Below are positions 36,729 through 50,121 of a DNA stretch of 64,000 nucleotides, piece after piece (position 1 is the first letter of the stretch; every line of letters begins with the position of its first letter). Below the pieces are notes generated by a model, which saw nothing but the letters and a program-made list of their open reading frames with translations, ran no database searches and was not told where the DNA came from. The stretch lies in NCBI RefSeq assembly GCF_000003855.2, contig NW_003101666.1, forward strand, positions 155,934 through 219,933, given 5' to 3'. This DNA is from Blastomyces gilchristii SLH14081. Taxonomy: Eukaryota > Ascomycota > Eurotiomycetes > Onygenales > Ajellomycetaceae. The position numbers and the translations under genes are program-made.

Positions 36729-38000
36729 TGAACCTGCTGTGCATTTTGACATGAGCTCTTCAACCGCCCTGCCACCGCCGCGGCCTCTACACACCTATAT
36801 CTATCATGGAGATAGAGAGATTAAGATCAGAGATTCACTGAGATACAAGGAAAACACCTTGTCTGAATTCCACAGCTTTACTCATACTCTTGAATGAAAA
36901 TTCCACCTTAATCTGAGCCAGTATAATACTCATAAGGTATGAGTAATATATACTGTCAATCTTCTTGAAGACATCTCTGTGACTACTTGAGTTATTAAGA
37001 AGAGAGAGCTTGAGCATATCAATACTGTCATAACTTAGAAAGAATTCAAGAACTTTCTACTGAACTAAATTGAAGATTATCACAACTGTGACTTCACAGC
37101 AGTGCAGTGATTCAACTTATTATATTAATAAAATAATGAAAATTCTTCTGATTTCAACACAAGATTCAAAGAATATTGAGAGGAATTAATCAATGATTTA
37201 AATTAATTAAAAACACAGCTTTATCTCACAAAGCTGACTCACAAGGTACAGATAATAATATCATAATATCAGAGTTCATTAATTAATCACACTGAGCTTG
37301 TCAACCTGACTTTCTGAATCTATTTAAATAATCAATTCTCTGAGAAAAAGACTAACAAGATCTCTTCTAAGTAATCAATAATAGAATCTAAACAGTATCA
37401 TAACAGCTTCAGTGTGAAGAAAGTAAAGAAGAATTTCAAGTATTCTGATTCTTCACTCACTGTAAAGAAATATTAAAAAAGATTTAATAAAGATCTCTAT
37501 TTCAACTGCAGAGCTGATAATCACTATATCAGTAATTATAAGAAGCTGAAGAAGAAAAGAAACTGAGAAGATATCTTCTCAAAGTTAACTTCTCTTCTGA
37601 CAAATATATCTATAAAAGATAAAGAAGAGAAAGAAAAGAATTGATAATTCTCATATCTCTGAGTTTATATTATAATTACAATACATACTCTGAATAAGAA
37701 GATATTAGTAAGATGCCTACTTAACTTCAGAGTGAATACTAACTTTATATTCTATTTCTTTTCTTTAATGAAGAGTTGAAAGAAGATAGATTTATCAGAT
37801 CATATGAAATTTACAGATGAAATAAAATATCACTGTTTTAATATAATTTAAGCAAAGTGTGTGATCACAGACTCAGAAGAAATCTTTAAGAAGAGCAGTC
37901 TGCTTCTTCACACAGTTAATATCATAGATGAGAATGTCATTCTAGATCTTCTATAATTGAGAGAAAACAATTCTCTCATTGACTGAGTCACTCAGATGTG
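36729..38000 (+). pseudogene. D gag remnant, main part
   Basis: Continues from 29478. It starts with an intact stretch (MSSSTALPPPRPLHTYIYHG at 36750) and remains open to about 36894, then decays by stops. The Lys-rich, Asn-rich 37140-37600 segment is the end of gag and start of protease. CpG, CC and GG almost vanish after about 36800. Confidence 0.75.
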
Positions 38001-38049
38001 ACAGTACTGTCTCACTGATGAAGAGATAGTAATAGAGAAATCTGAAGAG

Positions 38050-41000
38050 TTTCATCAGAAGAATCTTGAGAAAAAGATAAAGTCAATATACTGTGTAGCA
38101 GATGATTGAGACTTGAGAATAGATGAAGAAGTCATCACTCTCACTGCAAGATTAGCAGCAGTATTTATCATTGAAGATGAATATATATAATATCTCTTTA
38201 CAGATTTTAAGAATGTCTTTTTAAAAAGAGAAGCAGTGAAGTTTCCTGATATCAAGATACAATATAAGATTCATCTTGAAGATGATATAATAGCACTGTA
38301 CAGATCTCTTTACAACTTATCTGTAAAGAAGTTAAATGTTCTATGCAAATATCTTGAAGAAGTGCAATTAAAAAACTGAATATATTTATCAAAGAGTTCA
38401 GCAGAGACATCTATACTCTTTGTACTTAAGAAGAATGATAGACTACATCTATGTGTAGACTACAGAGGCCTCAATAAAATGATAGTTAAGAATTACTATT
38501 TATTACTATTAATTAACAAGATGATTGATTGATTATCTGAAGCAAAGATGTTCTCAAAGATTGATATACAGAATATCTATTATAGAATCAGAGTTAATAA
38601 AAACAATATTTAAAAAATGACTTTTTATACTAAGTACAGTAATTTTGAATATCTTGTTTTATCTTTTAATCTTTGTAATACTTCAGTCATCTTCCAGACC
38701 TATATAAATGAGACACTGTGAGGTCTTGTTAATGTCTCCTGTATAGTATACCTAGACAACATTTTAATCTTCTCAAAATCAGAGAAAGAATATGATACTC
38801 ATATTCAAGAAGTATTGAGTTACTTGAGACAGTATCAACTCTATACAAATACTGAAAAATACTCATTCTACATGCAGAAGATTGATTTCTTAGATTATAT
38901 TATTAAGATAAATGATATTTTAATGAACAGAAGCTGAGTCTCTGCTATTAAGAACTGACTAATGCTGTGAACATATCATAAGATGCAGATGTTTCTAGAA
39001 TTTACAAATTTCTACAGATAATTCATCTATATATATTTACAGATTACTGTCTCTCTTACAGATCTGTTAAAGAGAAGTATGAAAGACAGAAAAATAGAAC
39101 TGTTTATTCTCATTCAAGACACTGTGCAGATATTTACAGAATTGAAACAAGCTTTCACAGATGTCATAATACTGAATCATTTTAATTCTGACTTACTCAG
39201 TCAGTGTGAGACTGATGCATCTGAGAATGAGATCTATGAAATCTTTTCACAGTTAATATCAGAGATCTTTCAATATTGAAAGAATCAGAGAATAATCACT
39301 TCTGAGAAAATAGATAATGAATTGTCTGTGAGAGAAGGCTTTTTCACAGAGTCTATAAGACACTGTAAATGAAGATCAGTGACCTTCTTCTTCAAGAAGT
39401 TATCACTCATGCAGAGAAGGTATAATACTCATAATCAGAAGATGTTAGCAATTATTGAATTCTTTAAGATCTGGTGACATTATCTTTAGAGTAGTAAGTA
39501 CTCAGTGTAAGTTCTTACTAATCATGTAAATCTGTATTACTTCTTGACAACAAAGAGCTTGATAGAATATCAAGCCAGATGAATGAAGCTGCTTTCAGAG
39601 TATGATTTCTATATCTGATACTGTTCAGATTGACTTAATCTCACTGACACACTGTCTAGACAGTCTGATTATAATATCATTGATACAGAGAAGAATTTTA
39701 CAAAAGAATCTCTATCATCACTGCAGAAGAAGCTGGCTGCAGAGAGTTAAAATTCTCTAAAGCTCAGAAACAGCACTGAAGAGGCAGCTGTGTGACTCAG
39801 TATAGAAGGTGAAAGAGAATCTAAGTCTCTGTAGAGAACTGACACTGAAGATTATGAGCTTCTCATATCATATTTTACAATCATTGAATTGATAAAGAAT
39901 GAAACAGTCTACAATCTTTCAATCTGACTACTTTTGAAATTCATTAATAAGTTACAGAAGAGAGACACCTCTACTGCAGCTTGAATTCAGAAGTTGAAGA
40001 AGAAAGAATCTAGTTTAAACTTGAAAGAGACAGACTCTGAGCAGAGCAGTGCTGCTAAAGAATCAAGTTACTGATAACTAGAAGAATATAAACTTCTACT
40101 GCTGAATGATTCAGTCTTCATCTCTTATAGCAGAGCAGTGTGTCAGAAGTTATTAAGAATTTATCATAATAATTCCCATACAGGGCACTTCAGGTTAGAG
40201 AAGACTGAGAAGCTTTTAAAACATAAATACACTTGAGACAAGCTTCAGACAGATGTCAAAGAGTATATTAAAACTTACAATATCTATCAAAGAATAAAGA
40301 TTCTGCAGTATAAGTAATACAGTGAGTTGATATCACTATCTATTTCAAAGAACTTATAACAGAATCTATTAATGAATTTCATAGTTAATCTGCTGAAGTC
40401 AATAAGAGTCAAAGAATATAACTTAATTTTAGTTATTATTAACTACTTTACAAAGATAATCAGATATATTTCTACTCATAAAAAGATTAAAGCCTCTGAA
40501 TTGACTGACCTGTTTTTAGATATTATTATTCATGATCATGATGCTCTGAAATTGTTGATAATAGATTGAGAATCCCTCTTCATCAGCAAATACTGATTGG
40601 CTTTTTACTATCATCTTATAATAAGGCATCTTCTTAGTACTGTATTTCATTCACAGATCAATGACCAGACTGAACACTAGAATCAGACACTAGAACAGCA
40701 TCTTCAAGTGTTCTATTCATATTATCAGAATAATTGATCTAAACATCTTCTGACTGCTGAATTCATATATAATAATATAAAGAATGCAATCTTAAAGATA
40801 TCTTCTTTCTATATTTATTATGAATATAATTCTTTGTTACTCAGTGACATTGTGAACAATGTTTCAAAGAGAGAAATAGACAGTTAGAATGTTAAACAGA
40901 TACAGAGAACAGAGTATTTCTCAGTATCAGAAGTAAAAGTAAGATTGAAACTTTTGAACAAAATTTATAAGAAGATAATGAAAAGCATTCACTGCACTCA

Positions 41001-41475
41001 GAAGCAGCAGATAGAATACTATAATTGAAAACATTTTTTAATGAAGTTCTTAATAGAGAATCAAGTGCTACTTTCAGCAAAGAATATCAAGATAATAAGA
41101 CTGTGTAAAAAGCTCAGTGAGTAGTGACTAGAATCTTTCTCAGTAATAAGAGTGATGAGTAAGCAGACATATAAGTTAAAATTACTCACAGAATTGAAAT
41201 CAATTCATTCTATTTTTCACATTTTCTATTTAAAGCTCTATAAGCAATACTCTGAGACAGAGCTGTCTCAGCTGAATAATATTGAGATCAAGAGTAATAC
41301 TGAATATCTTATACAGAAAATATTAAATAAGTGAATATATTACAGCAAGCTTCAATATCTCATTAAATGAGAAGATTATTCATTATCAGAGAATTCATGA
41401 GAACTGCTTGAGTATTTGAAAAATGCTGAGAAAGAGATTGTAATCTATAAGATGACTAGTAGAGACTGCTCTGTT
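38050..41475 (+). pseudogene. D pol remnant: RT, RNase H, integrase, chromodomain
   Basis: RT at about 38390-38940 shows KKNDRLHLCVDYRGLN, LSEAKMFSKIDIQNIYYRI, FEYLVLSFNLCNTSVIF and YLDNILIFSKSEKEY. RNase H region about 39080-39700 (FTELKQAFTDVIILNHFNSD, CETDASE). Integrase HHCC region about 40130-40320 and catalytic core about 40370-40800 (LILVIINYFTKIIRYIS, LFLDIIIHDHDALKLLIID). A chromodomain is readable at about 41280-41460 (NTEYLIQKILNK, YYSKLQYLIK, EDYSLSENS, ELLEYLKNAEKE), with stops at former Trp codons. The RT active site YLDD is YLDN, so it is catalytically dead as well as stop-ridden. Confidence 0.88.
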
Positions 41476-42124
41476 ATATATCAGAGATGTTGAATAAGAA
41501 ATACTACTTAAGACTTCTCATTTTTTTTAAAGGATTTTTTAGAGATAATCTTATAGTGATAAGTTGATATTTTATAGACTCTGTAACACTCTTCTTCTAT
41601 TTTCTTTCAAAGGGTTTTTAGAAGTTTAATGAGACTACACAAGTGTAAAATTCCTGAAGCAGTTAATAAGAAAAGAAAGAGATATTTGAAATTAATAAAA
41701 AGATTAATATTATTGATCTGCAGGTCACTGCTATTCTAATGAGACTGCAGCCTGCTGAAAAAGTAAAAAGAGAGATCAGAGCCTACTCATCAATAATCAC
41801 ACTCTCATCAAACTCATTCTTCACTGTTGAAGTCTCTGACATTAATATCTTTATCTGCTGAGAAGTTAGTGCTGCAGTACTGCAGAGAAGCATGCTATAG
41901 AAGAGTATAAGAGATACTGAAAGTATTAACTTATCAACTTATAAAGCATCTCAGTCATCTGCTTTAACTGAAGTAAGATTCTCTTCAATCAGTGATTGAT
42001 CTCTGCAGTGCTTTCAATGATGATATCAGCTGATCTCTTCTTAAGATCAGTCATTCTGAGATATTTTTTCATCTCAGAGATTCATGCTTTTGTCTTCTTT
42101 TATAGATGAGCAAGAAAGACCTTC

Positions 42125-42835
42125 TCAGTCTTGACAGAATCTGTCAATACTTAAAGCTCTGAGACTCTCACTCTGTACTGCTTGAGTATCTAGACTTCTT
42201 ATCAGAACTGACATGACATCTTTCTGTGAGATAATACTTATAGAGAGGCAGAAGTTATTGTTACAGATATAACAGAAATAACAGAAGTGAGAGAAGAAAT
42301 GAATATATAAAATCTCTTTCTTCTTCAGCTGCTTGACATAGTGTAGATAAGTAGCAGTATCAGTCAGAGACTGCATCAGAGCCTTCTTACAGAGAGAAGA
42401 TGAAGAAATCACAGAACTCTGTGAACTCAACTCAGCAGTATTCTGAGCAGGGCTCAGATGTGCCATGAAAGAGGAACTACAGATTGAGCTTCTCAGAGTC
42501 ACTGTTTCTGAAATCAAGCTCTTTCTGAGTTCCTCTCTGAATGACCACACAGGGTCATACATCACTGTATTGGCTGGGGGAGAGGGCGGCATCACAACAG
42601 CGGTGGGGAGGGCAGGAGATGAACCAGACACAGATGAACCAACTGACAGAAGAAATGACACCTCACTGCAAGGCATGGTGACTATCACTGCAGCTGTAAA
42701 AGAAGCAGAAGAAGAAGAAGATGTAACAATGAGAGCAGTGCTCTCACAGCTCATTGATGCTGCTGTCTCTGCCTTCAATCTGGCTTTCTTAACAGTCATG
42801 AAGACTGTCACTGCATCATGAAGATGTTTACTCAC
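42125..42835 (-). pseudogene. Antisense open frame in D 3' region (236 codons), possible extra ORF
   Basis: This is one of the longest uninterrupted frames in the AT-rich block. It lies antisense to pol, between the chromodomain and the 3' LTR. First ATG-type start near 42835; Ser/Thr/Ala-rich (TSSSSSASFTAAVIV), a Pro-rich VVMPPSPPANTV, and WSFREELRKSL. It contains an unmutated G/C pocket (42571-42625). Similar coding-like sequence with Trp-to-stop changes may continue to about 41730. I do not recognise a family. It may be a captured or element-encoded third gene, or a chance frame. Confidence 0.35.
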
Positions 42836-43295
42836 TAGAAAATGTCAGAATAAGTCCTTAATTATTCTTCAAGAATGATACTCTTATACACTCACTGTTA
42901 TAATTAAAGAGAGAAAAGAAAAATATTTCACAGAGAGAGAAGATCTTTTTAAAAAATTCTGTCACTACTATTAGCTTTATCTCTAAAAACACATCACTTT
43001 TGCAGAGAATTTTATATATAGAATAAAATATATTGAGAGATCTGCAAGCTACTTATTAACTACATTTTCCATATTTCAAATTAATATATAAGAAACTCAC
43101 TTACCATGCATTTGATTTGAATGAAGATGAGAAAAGAAAGATCTACACAGTCAGCAGAAAAACTCATCTATTTCTTTATACTACATGCAGTATATATACT
43201 GTCAATCAGTTAATAACTGTTATTATATAACAAAGATAATTTCTAATCTGATAATCTTGAGAGTATAGAGACTATGCTCTTAAAGAGAAGAGTAT

Positions 43296-43831
43296 TATCA
43301 CACTCTCAGCTGTGTCAAGACTCTGTTGCAGTTTCACACAGCTCATTGCTTTCATATGAATAATTTCATTCTGTCTGAACTGGTTTTCAACTGCTCTATA
43401 ATATCATTCAGATATATTATAGAAAGATCTGATTGATGAATATGAGAACTCTGCTTCTATACAAGATCAGCAGATTACTTTTTCTTAACAGTGAGATACT
43501 GCTGAGATATCACTTTGACTATTCTTACTCATAGAATGAGAGAAGGTATCTGCTCATTGTCTATATAGAATAGCTAGATGCTGGCTTCTTATAAAAGAAG
43601 TCAGTAATTTGTTTCTTTTGCTATGAAAGAAATATATACAAGAGTTACTGTATGTCTCATATAATCTTCTTAGTATACTAAGTATCATATCTGTGATATT
43701 CTTGCAATAACTCTGTAGCCTATGAGCTCACTATTCAAGCAAGATAGTCAAGCTCACTCATTCAGCTTCTCAAACAACTACTTCTATATAACACTGCTAA
43801 CTAGTCACTGCTTCGGTTCCGCTACATTATA
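43296..43831 (+). repeat. 3' LTR of D (536 bp)
   Basis: TATCACACTCTCAGC...CATTATA. Fully transition-mutated partner of 28776-29311, followed by AATAT at 43832-43836. Confidence 0.95.
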
Positions 43832-43836
43832 AATAT

Positions 43837-44748
43837 CTGAAGCTTCATTTTCATAACTGTGAAGTTCTCAGACATTTGTAAAGTTATTATATAAATGAAC
43901 TTGTCTTCTCTAATTAACTCTGCAGTATCAACTGATTCTATCTTTATAAGTAAGTCTGTTAACACTGATCAGAAGTATAAACCTGACTTATAGATAGCTA
44001 TATACAGATTATATCTTTAAAGTTATATAAGTCTTAAATACATGTTATCTGTGATATTTATAATAATTATAGTTTTTATAAATCTTCTTCAGATTCTGAA
44101 GAGATCTTGCAATTCAAAGATAACTCTTATAAGTTTCTCAGCTCTCAGGTCTGAGTTCTCACATTCTGCTTATTATAAGAGTAGATTCTCAGTTTTTACT
44201 ATTCAGCTTATTTACTTTATAAGCTTTAGAAATACTACAGTGACCTGAAATTCTGAGTTCATTAATACTTCTCATACTTATAGAGCAGTAGTACTGCAGT
44301 GTAATCTCTCTCTGTAAGCAAGTATTTTCATTGAGAGAGTAACAGATTCAGATGTCAGCTTCAAGACTCTTAAGAAGACTGTTACTGACTCTGTTCATAA
44401 CTTCTTAAATTTCTATTTTGATTTATCTGAACAGTTTGTACAGAGATGTTCTGATTTAGAACAGATAAAGCAGAGTCTCTTTTTCTTAGTCTTTCTATTA
44501 TACACTCTGTTCACAGAAGCTTATGAAGCTCTCTCTCTCTACTCAGCAGTCAGATATGAATCTCTCTATATCTTATCATCTTTTTCTGACAAATCTGTTC
44601 TCTGTTATTCTGACTCTTGTAGAGCTAATTGATGATCTGCTCTTTACAGATCTGTGACTCTCACAGTGATCTGTAAGCAGTGAATAAGAGTTATCAGTTT
44701 CTTCAGAGTTAAGAACTTAGAGTCTTACTCAATGAGCTTGTTCTGTAT
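43837..44748 (-). pseudogene. B-I middle fragment (gag/protease region)
   Basis: Colinear with 34773-35684 of B-II, differing almost only by transitions. It lies between the D and A-II insertions. Confidence 0.9.
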
Positions 44749-45057
44749 TATAGCGGGCTGCGCCTGATCAATCATATAGACTATTCTGTTACACTTCACA
44801 GATTTCAATCACTTCATTCTCAAATATGTATGCTCTGATTCTCAGTCATTCTCGATCACTGATTCTCGGCCGCTACAAACATGTGTATATTCTCCCACTC
44901 TGAAGCTCCACCGTGTATGCCATCACATATATGTATAAATATTCATCTCAATCACTGATTCTCATACTTTCTCTTTCTTTTCTTCTCTAATGTTTTTATC
45001 TTTGTTATATAAGATCTATCAATATTATACTGATCTATTTAATGTAGGCCTCTTATA
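44749..45057 (+). repeat. 5' LTR of A-II (309 bp)
   Basis: TATAGCGGGCTGCGCC...CTCTTATA. It pairs with 50122-50430. It lacks the internal duplication of the 333 bp A-I LTRs. Confidence 0.95.
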
Positions 45058-46420
45058 CTATAAAAATGTTCATTGTCTTCTTATTAGAAAATGATTATTC
45101 ATGCATTATCTTCTCATCAGAAATAATTATTCATCAAGAGATATCTGAACATGTAACAATGTGTAAGAAATAGAGAAATAGTTAAATGAACACTGAGTTC
45201 TCAGATAGAAGCTGCTTATCAGTCACTCTGACTCTGTAATAAAATTCTACAAAGAGAATATCAGTGAAAGATCTGAGAGTTCTGACACTCAGATGTATGA
45301 GATATTCATATAATTATACTTCTTCAAATTCCATAGATATCACACATCTGATAAATGATATAATCATGTCTAATAATAATATAAGAGAATCTCTGAACAT
45401 AAGCATAGACACAGTATCACAGTGACTCTGAGCAATGTTGAAACTATAATAATAATAAATAGCTGATATGCATGCAACTCAACAACATTAATATGAAGAG
45501 ATTCAATAACTAACTCACATAATTTCAACATCTACAGAATTAAATATAAAAGTACTGAAAGAATGCTTAGATACTTCTATATATTTTAATACTTTCAATC
45601 TCACTCTCTACTCATCATGAAGAATGAAAATACTTATAAAACTGAGTATAGATAAAGATATCATTGATTCATTAATTAATTAAGATTGATATATCAATGA
45701 ATAATTAAAAGATTATATAAAACAGAAGTTTTATTTATGAATAAAAGCATGTGAATCAGTGTTATAAATATCTGATAATATTATAAAATATCTTGATATT
45801 CTGTTCTGAGACACTGTCATACAATAGAAAGTATTAGATTGATTACAGAGTATCTGATAGAGAAACATTTCTCTTATAATATTTATCTCTGACTTCAATA
45901 TTAAGATTCTAGAAGCAGATGATTAATCTTGAGAGAATTGAATAAAGATTAGTATACTCAAGAAGACATTAACTTTCAAACTCTTACAAGCTCTTATAAG
46001 TGCAGATAAAGACCAGACTTATAAAGACTTCTATATACAGCTTCAGATAATGAATGACTGTCTTACTAAGCTCAAGAATATACAGAACAGTGATAGAAGA
46101 TATTATATCTCAGTGACTTATACACCTGCATCAAGGAATAACAATGATGCAGATACTATGAATTAAGTAGACTTAAATATCTATACATAAGCAAGAGTCT
46201 CTGCTGTCTGAACAGACTTTCAAGTCTCTGAGATCACTTCTGAAGAAGTTGCTGATCAATGTCAATGTGAAGTATACATCAACTGTAACTGATCAGAACA
46301 CATTGCTTTCAACTGCTAATCAATCTATGTATCTTCATACTTGAGAGAAAGATCAGTGTCTTCTTATTTGAAGAATGAATCAGCATCTATTCATATCAAT
46401 CATATTATATTAGAGAAAGA
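45058..46420 (+). pseudogene. A-II gag remnant with zinc knuckle
   Basis: Ends with a CCHC knuckle at about 46275-46319 (x-I-N-C-N-x-S-E-H-I-A-F-N-C). The first Cys has become Tyr (TAC at 46275-46277, a TGC-to-TAC G-to-A change) and one Trp/Arg position is a stop. Contains the uninterrupted target site of B-I (GTGCA, 46000-46004). Confidence 0.8.
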
Positions 46421-46499
46421 TTCAGAAGATAACTATGAGAATACTCTGATGAAAGAGAGAAAAGATTAGCTTCTGTTCAAATTTATAAACAGAAGCTTG

Positions 46500-49400
46500 A
46501 AGAGATTGAATGATAATAATTTAAAGAGAAAATGATAATAAATGTGATTCTTGTATCTACTGTAATTGATAATATGTATAATATAAAAGTCATAATAGAC
46601 AGTGATCTATGCTACTATATAATGATAAAATCTTCAGTCATAAGATATTATAATCTTCAGTGTATTTCTTTATTAAAATCTTGACTTCTCACAGAATTTA
46701 ATGATTTAAAAGACATTTATATCTGTTACATAATGAAGCTGATCATAGATGTGAGAGAACATCAATATAAAGATGTCTATGTATATAAAGTTGATAATCT
46801 TGATTATAATCTTATATTAGAACTTGTCTGGCTATCTGAACAAGATATCTTATTAAATACTTGAAATAGAAGCTTGATATTCTTTAATAATGATAGAATT
46901 TATGAAGATGACATTTACAAGACTATTGATCTGACACAGATCTCTGTCAATATCTATGAAATGCTCAGAAAAAGAAGTTGCTGAAAGAATTACTGATAGT
47001 AGAATTATATATCAATCTATTTCATTAGTCTGACTAATATCAAAAAGGCTCTAGAAAAATTATCTTATATTATAATAACAGATTCTTGTATAAAACTCTC
47101 TCAACAATATTATGAATATCTAGATATTTTCTGACAAGATAATATTATAAATATATCTCTCTTATAAGGTCTCAGAGTGAATCACAGTATTAAGTTAGAG
47201 AAAAAGAATGATAAGAATTCTGAATTATTATGAGACTCTCTTTATAACATGTTCTGAGATAAACTTCTTCTTCTTCAAAAGACACTCAATAATCTGTTGA
47301 ATAAAGAATTCATACATATTAGCAACTCTTCTGCTACAGTCTCTATTCTCTTTGCAAAGAAATCAGATGAAGAACTCTGATTCTGTGTGAACTACTGAGA
47401 TTTGAACAGATTGATAAAGAAAGATTGATATTTCTTATCTCTTATCAATGAAACTCTAGCATGAATCAGATGAGCTTAATAATTTATAAAACTAGATATT
47501 ATCACTATGTTTTATAAGATTTATATCACTGAAGAAGATGAATGACTTACAGTATTTCAAATATATTATAATCTCTTTGAATGAATAGTCACACTCTTTG
47601 AACTGACTAATACTCTCAGTACATTTCAGAAGTATATCAACTGAGTACTCTGAGATTTTCTTAATAAGTTTATATTTACTTATCTAGATAACATTCTTAT
47701 CTTCACTAATGAATTCAGAAAAGAATATTAAGAGTATGTATGAAAGATATTATAATAACTACAAGAAGCAGAACTATCAATAGATATTAACAAGTATGAG
47801 TTTGAAGTCAAGAGTATTAAGTATCTGAGTTTTATTATAGAAGCTGATAAGAGAATTTGAATGAATTCTGAGAAAGTCTCTGTCATTCTTGAATGAAAAG
47901 CTTTATATACTGTGAAAGATATATGAAGCTTCATTGCATTTACTAACTTCTATCAGTGATTTATATGAAACTTCTCAGATATTGTGAGATCACTTACAGA
48001 TCTTACTAAGAAAGACTCAGTATTTCAATAATTAGTGAATGCTGAAGCTGTAATTACACAGATGAAGAAGATATTCATTAATACTTCTTTACTAATAATA
48101 TTTAATTCTGATTGTGAGATAGTTGTTGAAGCTGATTTCTCTGACTATATAATAGAAGAAGTGATATTGTAATATAATGATAAAGATGTTCTATAATTAT
48201 ATATCTTCATATCTAAGAAACTGAGTTCTGCTGAATGCAATTATGAGATCTATGATAAGAAACTTCTCACAATTATATACTATTTAAAAGAATAAGACTC
48301 TGAACTTTGAAGTGTCTCTGAATTTGAGATAGTCATAGATTATAAGAATCTCAAATACTTTATAACTATCTATAAACTCACTGAATAACAGATATGATAA
48401 TCTGAGTTCTTAAGCTGCTTTTATTTTATAATATACTACTATTCTGATAGTCAGAACTTAATAATAGATACTCTCTTATAATAAGAGTAAGATATATTAT
48501 CTGATATAATAAATACTCACTGAATGAACTGAGAGCATCAGCTCTTGAACTTAAAGATACTAGTTAATTAAGATGAAATAGTTTATGACACTATATATAC
48601 TTCTTTAGTTAGAATTATCATTGATATCTTCACTTTCTCTACACTGAATGAACTGTGATATACAGCAGCTCAGATAAATAAACTTCTTCAGATTTTTATT
48701 GAAGCAGTATATTAAGAAGTACTCTGATTTCTCTCAGAACTATGTATAAGAACTGATATCTCAGAATATTTAATTAATAATAATAATACTCTACAATTCT
48801 GTAAATAATGCTGAGTCTCTCACTCTGAACTCTTATACACTCAGATAATGTAAGAGATGCATAATTTGTATATAATCAGCTATTCAGACTGTAAACAACT
48901 GTATAGAATAATCTTCTAAGAGTTCTACTAATCTGAGATATTAAACAGTATCAGATACTTCATCTGAAACTGTAATTACTGTTCTTCTATTATCTTATGA
49001 AAGAACTGTAGAAAAAATCTATTGAAATCACTTAATATCTTTAATAGAATCTGATGAGATGTAGTAATTAACTTCACTATTAATCTATCTAAGAGTAAGA
49101 GTTGTAGAAATATTCTGATCATTGTGAATTAACTGAGTAAAGATATAATATTGAAATCTTGTAATAAGATAAATACTGAACAAGTCACTGAAGCTTTTCT
49201 ATAAAGCTCATTCTATCAGATATATGAATTGCTGAGATCTATAGTATTGAATCAGAGCTGTCAATTTATAAGCACTCTCTGAACAAGAATCTGTCAAGTT
49301 CTTAAGATTACACACTGTCTATCAACTGTCTATCACTCTGAGACTGATGATATGTCAGAACAGACAATTCAGACTGTGAAGAATTATCTCTATAAGTTCT

Positions 49401-50110
49401 ATAATCACTTATAAGATGATTAATATGATCTTCTTCTACATACAGAGATCACTATCAACAGTTAAGATACTATTTTAACAGATATAAGCTCATTCTTTCT
49501 TACACATGAATATTATATAAAAGTATTGAATCTTCTAGAGATTATACAGTTCACACTGAACCTCTGCAGTCTGATTCAGATCACTGATAATATAGTAATA
49601 AAACTCTGAGATATCTGTGATTGAGCAGAGGTCTTTATAATAACTGTGAAACAAGATTAAGAGAATTAAATCAATGTTCACTGAGACTCTGCTGAATAAT
49701 ATAAGATAGAAGATCTGATATAATTGAATCTTAAGAATATATGAATTATATATTCATCTTGTATACTAGATTATCATTATATTAAGTATAAAGTGATAGA
49801 AGTTCTAGATAGTCACAACTACTGTCTTAACATATCATCAGAGATTTATAATATATTTTATACAAGCTTGTTTCACTGCACTGTTATCAATCTGTTCTCT
49901 TCTTAACTGACTTCTGACTGACAGTCATCAGGCATCATAGAAGAAGATAATGAGCTTGAGTGAGAGATTAAGAATATTCTTAATAAGAGACTCTGTGACT
50001 GTGACTGATAATATCTTATGAAATGAGTCAGCTATAATCAACTGATCTGAACTCTGAGTTTTATGTTATCTGAAATAGCAGTTCTTAACTGATGAGAACT
50101 GCTTCTGAAA
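46500..50110 (+). pseudogene. A-II pol remnant: protease, RT, RNase H, integrase, chromodomain
   Basis: Protease region about 46560-46980 (VIDSDLCYYMI, LDYNLILELVWLSEQDILL). RT about 47340-47830: ELWFCVDY, KKDRYFLSLINETLA, YGLFEWIVTPFGLTNA-like, and YLDNILIFTDEFRKEY with YLDD changed to YLDN. RNase H about 48060-48400 (FISKKLSSAECNYEIYDKKL). Integrase about 48960-49620 with the SxxYHSETDDMSEQTIQTV-type region. Chromodomain about 49945-50100 (ELEWEIKNILNKRL, QYLMKWVSYNQ). Stops sit mostly at former Trp, Arg and Gln codons. Confidence 0.88.
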
Positions 50111-50121
50111 GAAGGGACTAA

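Larger units (their letters stand above)
28776..43831 (+). mobile_element. Element D: Ty3/Gypsy chromovirus, inserted in B-I
   Basis: LTRs 28776-29311 and 43296-43831 (536 bp each, gapless alignment at a constant offset of 14520) have AATAT duplications at 28771-28775 and 43832-43836. Own length is about 7.8 kb. The gag start is at 29369 and pol is on the plus strand with RT, RNase H, integrase and a C-terminal chromodomain. It is interrupted in gag by B-II at ATTCC (29474-29478) / ATTTC (36724-36728). About 1.8 kb of extra sequence follows pol and carries an antisense open frame. AAAGAGAAGAG before the right LTR is the probable PPT. Confidence 0.95.

Noticed and set aside
42465..42821. Plus-strand 118-codon frame opposite the antisense D frame
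   Set aside because: It is nested within the longer minus-strand frame and looks like its mirror; neither is proven, and the longer one is the better candidate.
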